NCBI GenBank assembly: GCA_011037195.1
Contig: JAAEAF010014522.1
Coordinates: 117,726 to 181,725, forward strand
Direction of reading: 5' to 3'
DNA length: 64,000 nucleotides
Origin: Triatoma infestans
Taxonomy: Eukaryota; Arthropoda; Insecta; Hemiptera; Reduviidae
Numbering within the stretch: the stretch's first letter is position 1; each line of letters begins with the position of its first letter. Of the stretch, positions 31,776-43,938 are shown piece by piece. The notes under the pieces are model-generated. The model did no database searches. It saw only the letters and a program-made list of their open reading frames with translations, and was not told the origin of the DNA. The translations under genes were made by a program, and so were the position numbers.

Positions 31776-32554
31776 TTAGCTAGCAATGTGTTAAAACTAC
31801 ATTGTTGCTATAAATATTATTTATTAATGAAACAACCAAGTATCCCGTCTTTATTCTTTTGTGGCTGAGTGTATACGGGGCTAATGTGATGGAACGATTA
31901 AATGGTTTTATAAAAGACAAATATCATTTCCGGAATACCGGTTGTCGAAATATATAGAAGTATTACAACGATTACTGGGTACTGGGTACAAATAATTGTA
32001 CAAAGAAATATGTTGAAGTAATAAAAGCAATTATCATTAATTTAATTTAATTATGTGCTGGTAGTTATTAAAGCCTCAGTAAAGGCTTTGTGCAACCGCG
32101 GCCAGTTGCTATATATAAAATGGCCAACTCGTTATAAGATTTGCAATAGTCTGGTTGTGCCGCGCTACTAATGGCCTTTACTCTTCCTCCCTAAACCAAC
32201 CTTATCTTTGATGTGGTTTTAATTGATTTCTCTTTAATTCCCATCCGTTTTTTCCTTTTCTTTCTTCTGTGTGTATTTTTATTTTTTATTTCCGCTCAGT
32301 TTTTCTCATTAAACATTTTGGAATTTTTTTTTCTCTCTCTCTCTGCTTTGGATACCTTTTAAATCTGTTAAATTAAAAACTTTGTTGGGATGGAAGAAAG
32401 CTTTATAAATATTTTTGTTTAATCTTTTAGAAAAAAAAAGTAATGCGATCATTTCAGATTATTGAAATTGTATTCCTACAGAGAAATATATTTTCGAGCT
32501 ACCCTAATTCTGGAAATAATATTTTTAGAATTGATCTGGCTGAGCTTGTGAGCG

Positions 32555-32556
<2 letters not shown>
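31776..32556. other. Spacer, no gene recognised
   Basis: AT-rich; a CT-rich tract near 32330-32345. No frame supported. Confidence 0.35.
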
Positions 32557-32608
<52 letters not shown>

Positions 32609-33665
32609 GAGTACTTTATTTTCAAACAATCTACAAAATAGCAAAAGTAAATAAGCACTGTACAGCATGGAAAAATCCGTCTGCTGGAGGTTAATGTAAA
32701 AACAAATAAATTTAATTATACAGAAAAGTAAACTAGAAAAATTAATAATGAGTGTAATAATGGAACCAGTGAATATATGATGATAAATAATAATATCCAC
32801 TGCTATAAGCTTCCACTGTCTATATTCCACATGGCTATATGTATGGAATTAGTAAGTTATAAAATTAAAGCAAATATTTACAAAGAAAGCTAAAAAATTA
32901 AATTGTTCAATTAGATATTGGCGATACTTCCACGAAGTTTGAGCATATTGAATAATTGTTGTGGTGGTTGGTTCCGCAGAGCTGGAAAGCATCAGAGACA
33001 TTTTCCGTGGTAGCCTGCTTCATTTTGTGGTCATCGACCAGTTTCGGGTGTTCGCCCATCTTCAGCAGCGTTTTTCAGACAGTGTGACAACACAGACTTG
33101 CACAGAGCGAAGTTAGTTGTTACACTGTCTGAAAAACGCATCCTGTAGATGGGCGAACGCCCGAAACCGGTCGATGACCACAAAATGAAGCAGGCTACCA
33201 CGGAAAATGTCTCTGATACATATTGAATAATTTTGCGGTTAGGAAAATTTAACATGTCAATCAATTGGGCTGTTGTAAAAACAGGACTACCGAGATTCAA
33301 AACTCTAAATTCAGATAAAACAGTGCAATCCGCCATGAAATCAACATATCTTCTTTAACCCGAGCGTTACACACATTGAACAGAGTACATTTTCCTTTTC
33401 TATGAAAGGAATAAAATTCAAATACGTACAAGAGCTCACCTCTAATTTTAAACAGCCATCGTAATTCTCGTAAAAGTTAGCTCGCTCGTATTCTTGTTTA
33501 TGGCAAAATTAAACAAATCAAAATTTCTATCCAAGGATTTATAAAATACAAAACTGGTGGTAGAATGAGTGCGCTCCAAAATCTCCAATTTGTATTGATC
33601 AGTTATCGGATTCCAGAGGTAATGGAGTTCAGATGTCTTGAAGAGGGACTTGATATGAAGAATAG
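32557..33665 (-). pseudogene. LINE-A copy with AAT-repeat tail, interrupted by HH1
   Basis: The tail is a pure (AAT)16 tract (32557-32606). The 3' UTR block ATGGAAAAATCCGTCTGCTG (32669) matches the 60.4-kb copy. Minus-strand coding remains include MADCTVLSEFRVLN (33336-33295) and, one frame away, NARVKEDML, corresponding to CSLCNARVRED and FMAECTILSEIRHL in the 60559 copy. An HH1 foldback (32958-33218) splits the C-terminal region. Frameshifts and stops throughout. Confidence 0.75.
32958..33218. mobile_element. HH1 foldback element with perfect 14-bp TSD
   Basis: Flanked by CATATTGAATAATT (32944-32957; 33219-33232). Arms: GGTTGGTTCCGCAGAGCTGG ... and ... GAAAATGTCTCTGATA. Both arms carry cores with single changes: the minus-strand core has ACTGGTC for ACCGGTC, the plus-strand core CTGTAGA for CTGAAGA. 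Confidence 0.9.
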
Positions 33666-34732
33666 GCGGAAGTTAGTTTAGAGATTTTTAGAGAGTTATT
33701 ACTTGAAATACGAACACTGAATTTACAAAAATAGACTATATTTTAACAATAATTTAAATGTGTGAATTGGTAACTACAATTAATATGAAATGATAGAAAT
33801 AAATAAATAATTTAAAGAGATAAAACTACAAATAATTTAAAATGATTTAAGTAGATAAAACTAAGATGCACAACTATGAAATGTTTGATTGAATGATAAT
33901 AATTATAAGTTAAACCTTGTATAGGGACGCGCTCGCGAAACTGCTGCTGTACTGATCGTTGAAGCTGTAATGCTCGTTGAAACTATAATGATATAATGAT
34001 CCCCTCCTCCAGTGGAGCGAAGTTTATATTAGTATTACTCACACATTGACAGGTGTGTAAGTAGTACTCACACTAAGACATCTCTCGCAATTTGCCGACC
34101 TTGGTCAGTTCGGTGACCAGTGTGATTTAGGTCAGTGGCCAGATTTGGCGACAGATGGTCGCCCATCGGTGATTTTCAAAGACTGGTAGCCTTGAGTGTT
34201 TGTTGGCCCTTGTATGAAGGAATATCGGCCAGGTGGCTTCTGTACAATAATGATCCTTTTAGCGGTGCTTGTCTTTGACCGTGTGTATTGACCCTTGTTT
34301 TGAAAAGGCTTTTGTTTGGCGCGGCTCTTGTCTTGAAGACAGCGGCTGGCTGGGGCCACTAGTATAAATTATCCTTTCTTCTTGTTATCTTTTGTGAAGA
34401 TAGTGGCTGGCTGGAGCCACTTGACATTGCTTGACATTGATATGACATTACAAATTGATGACCTTCCTTAATTTCATTAATAAGTTCTGAGCAAAAAGTA
34501 TTATATTATATACAGAAAAATTAAAACCTGACAGATGGGCGGATGATAACGTATTCCACTGGTTGAACCAAAGAACATTGCTGTTAATGACCTCAAAGAC
34601 AACTATCTTGACATATCTATGATCAGGACACTTCATCACCTTTAGGATATAGTTAAAGTGCAGTTACAGAGTATATAGGAATAGAAGATCAACCCCGGTA
34701 TATGAGCGTGAATAGATAATTAACTTGTTTCC
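33666..34732. other. Spacer, possibly remnants of an LTR element
   Basis: 33900-34440 is less AT-rich and contains two similar blocks (CAGCGGCTGGCTGGGGCCAC at 34338 and TAGTGGCTGGCTGGAGCCAC at 34399). The open minus-strand frame 34359-34132 matches nothing I know. Confidence 0.35.
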
Positions 34733-35303
34733 TAGTATTTTCTCTTACTCCTATATATAGGAACTATTGAGATCGCGTCATATTTTCAAAATTGAGTTTT
34801 CACCGGAAATACATGCTTTAAAGTCACCTGAGTGCGAAAAAAAATATTCTTAAGAATGGTCTGTATGTTTTAGAAAAAGATCTCTAAAACGATAAAAAAA
34901 ATAAGAAAGCTGGAAGCTCAAACATGGTATTCTGTTTGGGTAGTAGCATCATATCTGACACGAAGGTTTCGGGCAAAATCCATCAATCGGTGGAAGTGAG
35001 ACTCCTAGTAAGAGGAAGTACTGTAATCCTATCAATTTTTCATATCGAATTTTTTCACCGGAAATACACTTTTTGATTTTTGAAAATATATTGTTGAGAT
35101 TCCGAGCTAGAAGAAAAATCAGATGACCGGAAATGCATTTTTTTTTATAGAAAAGTATTTTTAAGTTTTCTCGATTTTTCACAGACAAAAGCACTGACAA
35201 ATTTTTTATTAAATTTGGTATATTAACTATAAACATTTCTCAAATAAAATTTTGCAAATTACAGTAAGAGAAATGTTGTGTGAGTGTTTCACATCAGATT
35301 TTT
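34733..35303 (-). mobile_element. Repeat B, internally deleted copy
   Basis: Starts with TTTTCTCTTACTCCTATATA and GAGTTTTCACCGGAAATACA, and ends AGTAAGAGAAATGTTGTGTG then AGTGTTTCACATCAGAT: both repeat-B ends with about half the usual interior. Confidence 0.65.
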
Positions 35304-35453
35304 TTTACTCCTAAGTCTCCCCCAGGATCTGTTGTACAGACGTTTTACTTAAAACCATCTTATCCCCCCCCCCCACTTTTCTGTTTGCTCTACTGTATTC
35401 TTACTGCGTTTTTTTAATTTTAATACATTAATAGGCCGGAAACAGTTGGGTTT

Positions 35454-35587
35454 TATTTTTACTTTCTCTTGCTCCTAGTAAGAGAAAGTATTGTCATCGT
35501 GTCAAATTTTGGATATCGAGTTTTCACAGGAAATATCCGTTTTGAGGTCCCCTTAGTCCAAAAAAGTGGTTTTTAGCAAATGGTATG

Positions 35588-35622
<35 letters not shown>

Positions 35623-36468
35623 GAACGCATAGCTCAAAAACGAAAAATCGTAGAAAGTTCAAACTTAATATTCCGTTTAGTTATCAGCTTGGGATCCGGC
35701 AGTGGCTCATCCGTCAAAATTTCTCAACCGGAAGTACCATTTAACAAGTTTATTTTTTTTACGTTTTTGCGATTTTCCCAAAATTGGCTCCAAAGATTTT
35801 CTTCAAACTTATTATATCAACTACACATATAACAGCTACAACTTTTATTTGAAACATTTCTCCGGGGAAAATTCATTTAAGAGAACTTCTGGGAGTGGGG
35901 TGGGGTTAGGTTTCCATCTAAAGTGCTTTTTCAGTTTATTGAAAATTCTGTTATTTCAATAATGTTAATTAGAATTGAATATGTTGTTGAAATTCCGAGT
36001 TTCAAAATAATCGGATAACCGGAAGTGCGTTTACATTACCACTTTACTAAATGATTTTTTTCACTTTTTCGCGATTTTCTCAAAAATGGCTCAGACGATT
36101 TTCTTGAAACTTCTTATATAAACTAAACATACAAAGATGTATAACTTTTATATTGAAACATTTTGCTGGAAAATTCATGTAAGGGTCATTTTGGAGGAGG
36201 GGGTGGGGTTATGTTTTTCTCTAAACTGCTATCATATTTGATTATACATTTCTATCATCCAAACAGAATTAATTAAAAATAAATAGATGGCTAAAATTCC
36301 GAGTTTCAAGAAAATTAGTAAACCGGAAGTGCGCTTTTACTAGACAGTTTTTGTCAGTTTTCGATGAATTTCATTAAATAGAGGTACACAAACTATAAAA
36401 TTTATCAATCACAATTTTGAAAACTGGAGTAAGAGAAAGTTGTGTGAGTGTTTCACACCAGATTTTTT
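35454..36468 (-). mobile_element. Repeat B, near-complete copy
   Basis: From ACTTTCTCTTGCTCCTAGTA, through a (GT)n tract (35584-35611), CCGGAAGTACCATTTAACAA, the module GGTTAGGTTTCCATCTAAAG, CCGGAAGTGCGTTTACATTA, the second module, CCGGAAGTGCGCTTTTACTA, to AGTAAGAGAAAGTTGTGTGA and GTGTTTCACACCAGAT. Same order as the plus-strand copy at 45227. Confidence 0.75.
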
Positions 36469-36764
36469 TTTTTTAATATAATGGCCAGAAAGAACGAATT
36501 GTACTGAAATGGTACTTAAAGAAAATCTGAAATTACTGTTCAACCAGAGCCTCCCAGAATATCCATATAGCTTGAAAAATGTTTCAAATAAAAGTGATCA
36601 GAATTGATGTCTGATGATTTAATATATGAAGATTAAAGAAAAAAATCCATAAAACCATTTTCGTGCACCGTTTGCGTGAAATGATCGCAATACTTTTTCC
36701 TCTTACTACGAGTGACGGGAAGTAAAATGTACAGTAATATAATGTAAATAATAATTATTAACAG

Positions 36765-36930
36765 GGAAGTGATTAGCTCAGTAGTAGCGCGCTGGTCCCG
36801 ATTTCAAGTCAAGCAGTTTGTCCTTAGATTTTATCATCATAGAAACCTCTACAGCTCACTGCTGCGATGAAAGTACACTTCGAAAGCCAAACATCGCACT
36901 GAGAATATTCCAAAATTTGGAGTAGCTATA
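36765..36930 (+). mobile_element. SINE-1, decayed copy
   Basis: GGGAAGTGATTAGCTCAGTA then GTAGCGCGCTGG (A-box region), TTAGATTTTATCATC and AACCTCTACAGCTCACTG correspond to the SINE-1 consensus. The B box is degraded. Confidence 0.6.
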
Positions 36931-37660
36931 TGGGAAATCATAGTACCGAAATCGTATAATTATGATTTTTCCTTCTTTTGCGAGAGAAGTAAAATCCTAT
37001 CAATTTTGTTAACGCAAGTTTATCTTAATTACACTTTATTGGATATAAATTCCCAGTGAAGGATGAATTAAAAACTCATTTATGTGAAAAAAAATTTGCT
37101 TACCTATTGAAAACTAAAGTATAGAAAAAATTTATACTGGTAAAAAAAAAAAAAAATAAGAAAAAAAAAAAGCGGAAGTTAGCTAAAGAGATAGAGGAAA
37201 AAACAACACAGAAAGTAGTGTTGTGGAAATGGAAAGAACGATTGAGATTGATTGATAACGTTCGTGAACGATTTATTGTTCTTCTGGACAGACTCAGTGA
37301 GATAAAGTGGGAGAAACAAAAAAGGAGTGAATTCAGAGCAAAAAGAATAATACAGTACTCACTTGGTTTCATTTACCAAAATTAAATGAAATGGAACAAT
37401 ACCATTAGAGAGCTGTGCTTCCAATATAATAAGGTCGGTTGTCGACCATCAAGTTTATTTATTTTTTTTTTCCTCAAGGAATCATAGAAACTTTTAGAAA
37501 GGTAATTGTTTTTAAAACATTTGCATTTTATTCCATTGCTGCTATTAAAATTTAACCATATATCATTAGGAAGATGAGATATTTATTATTCTACTCGTAG
37601 CTCTTTCAAATTGAGAAAATCCAATTTGACACGAACCCTAGCGTGTCATTGTTTCTATAT
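36931..37660. other. Spacer, no gene recognised
   Basis: A 90-codon minus-strand frame (37372-37100) is Ser/Phe-rich and low complexity; not accepted. Confidence 0.35.
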
Positions 37661-37664
37661 TTTA

Positions 37665-37865
37665 CAGTAAAGTAATGTCTATATTTTTCTTTTTACTATA
37701 TTTTAGCTAAAAACATCCAACAATTAGTTATCGCGAATAATAGTGAAAGCATATATATTACATGCTAAATTTCAGCAGTTATCTGCTTCTTTCAACCGAG
37801 GAAATTTCCTAGATATAACTTCATGCTTATCACCACTCTACCATTTCGTCGACTCCAATAAGAAA
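37665..37865 (-). mobile_element. SINE-2, decayed copy
   Basis: The plus strand shows ACAGTAAAGTAATGTCTATA at the tail side, TGCTAAATTTCAGCAGTTAT in the body, and GCTTATCACCACTCTACCA at the tRNA-like head, aligning with 19830-20044. Confidence 0.6.
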
Positions 37866-37989
37866 TTATTTATCTGGTGCTCAGATTCCATCTGATATTC
37901 CAATCTCACAAAAACCCGGCATCCAAGATATAAATTAAAAACTGAAGAGATTAGCGTTTCATTTATATCAGACTATCTTGTTAGTGCAG

Positions 37990-38480
37990 AATGTTGCTGT
38001 CAATGCAGCATCAAAGGGAGCGGCCAGCATGGAAATTACACGAATAGAATCATGTCTACTGATGTAATCCACATGATAAAGGAACATATATTCCAAATCT
38101 GGCAGCAAGAATGGTGCGCAGGTTTAACGCAATAACAAAATAAGATTAATTAAAGACGATACAGACCTCTCATCTAGAGCCGTCTGGAGAGGAAGTAGTA
38201 GCGGGTCGGTGAAGTATTGATCATACGCCGTTAACCCACGGCTACTTGATGTGTGGTAATGTGGTAACCGAACTCGTATGTATCTCATGTAATGAAGTCC
38301 CATTAACTGTCCAACATTGAATTCTATTACTGAATGTTCAAAATTTAAACTCTATAGGCGACTGAATAAGATTCCCAACTGTTTAACTGAAGCATTGAAC
38401 AATTTTTCTAACAATATAGACCGAGTGATTAAATTTTTAAAAGATATAAAACAAGTTTATAACAAGATATAAAACTAATC
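37990..38480 (+). pseudogene. LINE fragment, RNase H end and C-terminal tail
   Basis: The plus strand reads NVAVNAASKGAASM, resembling the last RNase H motif, then LTHGYLMCGNVVTELVCISC and NEVPLTVQH, resembling the LTHxxLM...C...C...H tail of RNase H-bearing LINEs. Frameshifts are frequent. Clade not determined. Confidence 0.45.
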
Positions 38481-39551
38481 TATATATATATATATATAAA
38501 TTGTGTGCAAAAGAAAACACTTTAGAGGCAACGTGGAAGATAGACCAGGAGGTTTAAAAGTCAACCAACAAAGTTAAAACAATGAAATAATTCATTTTAT
38601 TTAAATTTCAAAAAGAAGGGTCCATATTCCTGGAACATCTCAAATGGTTCACACAAAGCTGGACAGATAGGCTTGAAGCTATCTGAGTCCCAGTCGGAAG
38701 TAATGGTTGTAGCTTCGCCCTGGAGAAAAATACGGCAAGCCAGCATGTCCCAAGCGGAAGTACCCTACTGCCGGACAGCAAGCAACCAGCTACCTTAACT
38801 GATACTAAAAAGGATACTAAAGTTGGTTTAAAACGGTGTATGTCGATGTAGCAGCGAGATATTGCTGTTCTTGAAAATAGAGGAATGCTTGATTTCTGCT
38901 CCAGGCGTATATAAGTAAAGTTAACAGGCTGCAAGAGCGCTCCCAGAGCATTCGTATCCTGGTTGTAAGGCTTCGCCTTGGACGAAGAAAAGTGGTGCAT
39001 GAAACTCGAATATGAAGGTATACAAAGCCCGAATAATTTGAGTAGAACATGTAATGATAATTAACAATAGAGAAATTAAGTATAAGAGTATATATTACGT
39101 AATTCGTCGAATTCTCAGTGTTACCGGCCTTGCTATTTTTATACACTATCTGAGAATTATGAAACGGTGCTAATAAGTTCTTGAAAGAAATCACAGAAAT
39201 CACTTAAGCGAAGTAAGAAGTGCCAGTATAAATGAATTAAACTGAGACAATAATTTCAACAGGCCAGAAGTCTTGCGCATCTATGGCTCAGGCAGAGTTA
39301 AAAGTCTCCATCGAAATAATGCTAAATAGAATTGCAAGATGGGTACAAGTTGAAGTAGAACAGACAAGTGACGAAGTGTCTCTTAGATAATAATGGCACA
39401 CAGATATATATTTATAAACGTTTTTAAATTCAGGTTTAAGTTTAAAAATTAGAGGAATATAGAGTATTGTATCCCATCATATATTTATTCATTTTTAATT
39501 TGTTGAAATGCGTGATGGTATGCCAGCCAAGGATGGCAGATTTTAGATATA
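38481..39551. other. Spacer with an unassigned, less AT-rich segment
   Basis: 38600-39000 is open on the minus strand over 130 codons, with a second overlapping frame (39203-38817). A plausible AATAAA follows on the minus strand at about 38597. I cannot match either frame to a family, and the two frames conflict. It might be the end of a transcript or an unknown repeat. Confidence 0.3.
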
Positions 39552-39598
39552 ACATTTTTGTTAGATTGTTTCAGGCTCCCGCAACTATTAACATGTAA

Positions 39599-40333
39599 AA
39601 CACTAAAACGGTCAATCCCACTAAACGCAAATGCATATCCTTCACCCTCCGTCACACTACTCTCCCGCCCATCTTCCTTCATGGGACCATAATACCGACA
39701 GTCGACAAAATCCGATATTTAGGACTTTATCTAGACAAAAGACTCACTTGGAATCCGCATACACGATTAAAAAGACTTGAAGTAAACAGACGTTACAAAC
39801 TTCTCTCGGGACTACTTGACCGACGCTCTACACTTTCCCTTGAAAACAAAAGTCTTATGTACAACACTATTATAAAGCCCCTCTGCACATACGGATGCGA
39901 GATCTGTGGTTCGACCAAGCATTCCAACTCCTATCGCATTCAAGCTTTTCAATCTAAAACCCTCAGAAGAATTATCAATGCTCCCTTCTATGTTTCCAAC
40001 CTAACCCTTCACACTGACCTCAAAATCCCTTTTGTCCGTAAGTTCATAAAATTACGTTACAAAAAATTCCATGAACTCACATCCAACCATTCTAACCCTT
40101 TAGTCCAACAACTCTCTTCTCTTTCTAGTCCACACAACCCTTCCAGGAGACTGAAACGCCATTGGCCGCGCGACCACCTAACTTGTTGTTAGCATTTTTT
40201 AGTAATAATTAGGGAGTACCTCCACTGGGAGGCATCTACTAACAAGACATTCACGCCCTTTTATATGGCTCCCATCATTTTCACTTATAATACTGTCTGT
40301 ATAGTTGTGAATTTCTAAATTAAAAAAAAAAAA
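39599..40333 (+). pseudogene. Jockey-clade LINE 3' part with A tail
   Basis: Open from 39599 to 40192: KIRYLGLYLDKRLTWNPHT, MYNTIIKPLCTYGCEICGST, IQAFQSKTLRRIINAPFYVS and TLHTDLKIPFVR, the jockey thumb and C-terminal region, then a 3' UTR and A run (40321-40333). Flanked by similar sequences ACATTTTTGTYAGATT..TTYCAGGCTCCCGC (39552 and 40334), discussed as an unusually long target duplication. Confidence 0.85.
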
Positions 40334-40639
40334 ACATTTTTGTCAGATTTTTCCAGGCTCCCGCATGTAAAACACTTAGGTCTTCGGGTTGAGACCGTGT
40401 CTTCTGTGGTTTGTTATAAACCGACGTTTACAATAGGCTTCTTTTATGTTTATAAAATTTTTGGAATATTCTCTAACACTGTTGGGAGCCATCGTTCAAG
40501 GAAATGGGAGGTATCTGAACTGGGATTGACAGCCTGGCATTTAGATGTTTATGTCATGAAAGTTTCAAGAGATTGAAGAGCGTGATAATCAAAAGGTTCA
40601 TTGATATAAAAAAAAAAAAAAAAACAACAACAAAACTAG

Positions 40640-40832
40640 AGTTGAATATGTGGATGGGTCCACAGTGCTGGATAACATCTGGTATTTTATACGTCGTAGC
40701 GTGCATATTAATTTTCTTCCTGACCGGTTTCGGGTTTTCATCCATCGTCGGAGCAAATTCGTGGAGAGAGTTCACTTCAACATAATGTTTCTGTTACACC
40801 CACACTTGTTGGTTTGTTGGTTGTATATATAT
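40640..40832 (-). mobile_element. HH2 single arm
   Basis: TATGTGGATGGGTCCACAGT, through the minus-strand core (40719-40760: CCGACGA for CTGACGA, GAAACCGGTC kept) to TGTTGGTTTGTTGGTTGTAT, matching the left arm of 24706-25095. No inverted partner nearby, so this is a one-armed copy. Confidence 0.7.
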
Positions 40833-42190
40833 ATATGGGGAGGTTATAAGGTTATGTTATTATGTGTGTGTTTAATGACAAAATGGAATTATTATAAAAT
40901 ATGATTAGACATTAGAAAACAGTGTATAATAAATAGTATGTTTTGAAGAATACTTTATAACTAAATTTTAATAGTGTTATTAAGTATGCTCAGTGTTTTA
41001 TCAAGTCATTATTATTAGGGGGGGTAACTTATTTCAGGAGTATACTGTACTAATTAGAATAGATAAAGTTTAGAAGAATAGATAGAATAAGAAGAAAGGC
41101 GATGCAAAGTTTATGGACAGTGAAAAGCTTGTACATAAGTCAAGGCTTGTGAAATACAAGTAAAGGTTTAATATAAGAAAATATGTAAGTAAATTGATAT
41201 GTAAGAAGGTTGGCAGGAAATGGCCAATTGGAGATGATATTAAAATAATAGTAGACAAAACTGGGAATAATGTATCTTAAAAATAAGTTAATTTTAATAG
41301 AATTACGCGATTATAAAAATTTTTTTTTTCCTAATGAACTCAAACAATTAAAATATTTATACTAACTGCTTAATTTATAAAATCAGCCATGAAATCGTTT
41401 AATTATAAATGCTATTTTAAATAAAGTTAACATTCTAATTTTGTGTACAGAAGAAATAGCAAATAAAAAAAAAAAAAATACAAACAGTAGGGAAAGATAA
41501 AACAATACAAATATACTGGTGAGAAATAGGCGTTGATTATTCAACAGGTATTCATTAAATTTAATTCAGGTTAATTAATTTGAAATCCCTTTAATACAGT
41601 ATAAGACTAATATTGTTATTAACACTTTATAAATATGATGATTCTAAATATAATGTTACAATCACTATAATCCTAATTTGAAAATCAGTTGATTTTCTTT
41701 TTTGTTTTTGCAAATTTATCTATTTCATTCAAGATCAAACTAATCGACATTAATAAAATTTAATAGTTATAAATGAATTTTTAAAACGCTTCCGCCTTTT
41801 CCGATAATTGTTTAATTTTATTATCATTTAATTACTATTAACTACTTTAATAGCTTCATTTAGAGAACATCAGTAATAGTTTTTTGTCTTTTTCATTTTG
41901 TTCCATTGATTTTCCAAAAACTTTCAGCACCAGAAAGCGTGATTGACAAATAAATATTACTAATTGTGAATCTTTATCCTAAATAATATTTTAGATTTAA
42001 ATGTACTTTCTTTTTGTACACTTAGTTTTAAAAGAGGATTTTTTCTGGTGAAATGTGAGCTAGGACGAAACTTTTCTGCGGAGATCTATACAGTATTTGG
42101 AATTAACCAGTAATTTGGTAAATTAACCAATTCGACACAGGCATACAATGTTAAATATATATTTGTCAGATAAATATTTATAGTAATGTA
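40833..42190. other. Spacer, no gene recognised
   Basis: Strongly AT-rich throughout. The minus-strand frame at 41258-41070 is low complexity and not supported. Confidence 0.35.
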
Positions 42191-42653
42191 TGTGCTTCCT
42201 GTTGAAATGTAGTTGGTGATGGTGTGTTTGCTCAGGTAGTAGTAGCGTGTGGCGTGAGCGGTTTAGTAAAGGGCTTGTGAGCATATATGTTTAAGAGAGA
42301 AGTATTAGAAATAATCAATAGATCACACTGTTTTCAAAATAGATATATTCTCCAAGTGAATTTAAGTACTTTACAATATCACTGTAATGTGCTTATTAAT
42401 ATACTGAATCTAAACTCTTATGTTTTAACTTATGACTGACACTAATGCTAAGATAGCGATTCCTGAATCAGGTGTTCTAATTGAATGTCTAATTAATACA
42501 GACTGTTCTTCTATGAAAGCAGAATATAAACTGTCTTCTAATTGTTAGTACAAATCTTTTCAAATAATGCTGGTATGTCTGGAGGGAGTGTATTGTCTTA
42601 TCCTAACTGTTACTTGTCCTTTTGTCTCTTCAATACCATTGACCTAAATTATA

Positions 42654-43938
42654 TAGGGTTGGTGCAAAAATAATGCAGGTTTTTGAACTTTCATCTTTTG
42701 TTTACTTCTGCTTGCCAAGTAAACAAAGATAATCCTCCAGTCTAGGTAATGGATTATAAACAAGGTTTATTAATGTTGTTTTTCCTCAAATATCAGTTTA
42801 GTTTGTGTTCCATTTTGTATGAGTTAAGACCTCCGATATTCACCATGTCAAAACAAGATTTTCGTCAAATTTATTTTTACGAGTTCAAACTTGGTCGAAG
42901 TGCGGCTCAAACTGCGCGTAACATCAATGTTGTTTGGGGGTGAAGGAAGCATCAGTGAATGTACAGTGCAGCGATGGTTCCAAAAATTTCGTGTTGGAGA
43001 TTTTGATCTCGAAGACAAGGAAGGTCGCGGTAGGCCCTCTGTTGTTGATCACGACCATCTTAGGGCATTGGTGGAAGATAACCCTCGCAAAACCACTCGG
43101 GACTTTGCGAGAGAAGTTAGTGTCGACCACTCAACAGTCGTTCGCCATCTCGAACAATTGGTAAAGTTAAAAAGCTCGACACGTGGGTACCTCACGAATT
43201 GACCCAGAGCCAAAAACATCGGCGTTTTGAAATTTGCAATTCTCTTCTGTTGCGCTACCAAAATGAACCATTTCTTAATCGAATCGTGACATGTGATGAA
43301 AAATGGATCCAATACGACAACAGGAGACGGTCAGGCCACTGGCTGGACAAGGATGAAGCACCAAAACATTTCGCGAAACCAAGCCTGCACCCGAAAAAAG
43401 TAATGGTGACAGTGTGGTGGTCTCTGCAGGTGTATTCATTACAGCTTCCTAAATACTGGCGAAACAATCACGGCTGAAACATATTGTCAAGAAATTGACA
43501 AAATGCATAGGAAATTGCAAAATCTTTGTCCAGCATTGGTGAATCGGAAAGGACCAATTCTTCTTCACGATAACGCCAGGCCACATATCGCAATGCCAAC
43601 TCTTAGGAAACTTCAGGAATTGAAATATGAAACACTTCCGCACCCTCCATACTCCCCCGATCACTCGCCGACGGACTTCCACTTATTTAGACATTTGGAC
43701 AACTTAAGAGGAAAAAATTTTAGGGACCGAAGTGAAACCGAAAATGCCTTCCGCGAGTTTATTGAGAGTTTAAATAAAGATTTTTTAGAAACTGGAATAA
43801 AAATGCTTCTGACACGTTGGCAACTATGTGTTGATAATGATGGAACATATTTTAAATAAATAATCTTAGTTTTATACAAATTATAATAATTTTTTTTTTT
43901 GGCATATAAAAACCTGCATTATTTTTGCACCAACCCAA
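42654..43938 (+). mobile_element. Mariner element, cecropia (Hsmar1-like) subfamily
   Basis: The ends are inverted repeats: GGGTTGGTGCAAAAATAATG on the left and its complement CATTATTTTTGCACCAACCC on the right, continuing through CAGGTTTTT. TA occurs on both sides (42652-42653; 43939-43940). The LTR-C copy at 28216 shows the uninterrupted target, so the boundaries are supported by an empty site. At 1285 bp it is full-length for a mariner. Confidence 0.95.
42749..43859 (+). pseudogene. Mariner transposase, frameshifted
   Basis: DNA-binding half (from ATG 42845): FRQIYFYEFKLGRSAAQTAR, CTVQRWFQKFRVGDFDLED (HTH), DHSTVVRHLEQL. Catalytic half: WVPHELTQSQK linker (frameshifted), IVTCDEKWIQYDNRR (first Asp), ILLHDNARPH (second Asp), HPPYSPDHSPTDFHLF (third Asp): DD34D with all three Asp codons kept. 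At least three frameshifts, near 42940, 43165 and 43435, break the frame, and two residues of the FLQGK region are missing. Similar throughout to cecropia-subfamily (Hsmar1-like) transposases. Non-functional as it stands. Confidence 0.9.

Noticed and set aside
34132..34359. 75-codon minus-strand frame as a host gene
   Set aside because: No start context, domain or splice structure; neighbouring duplicated blocks suggest a repeat.
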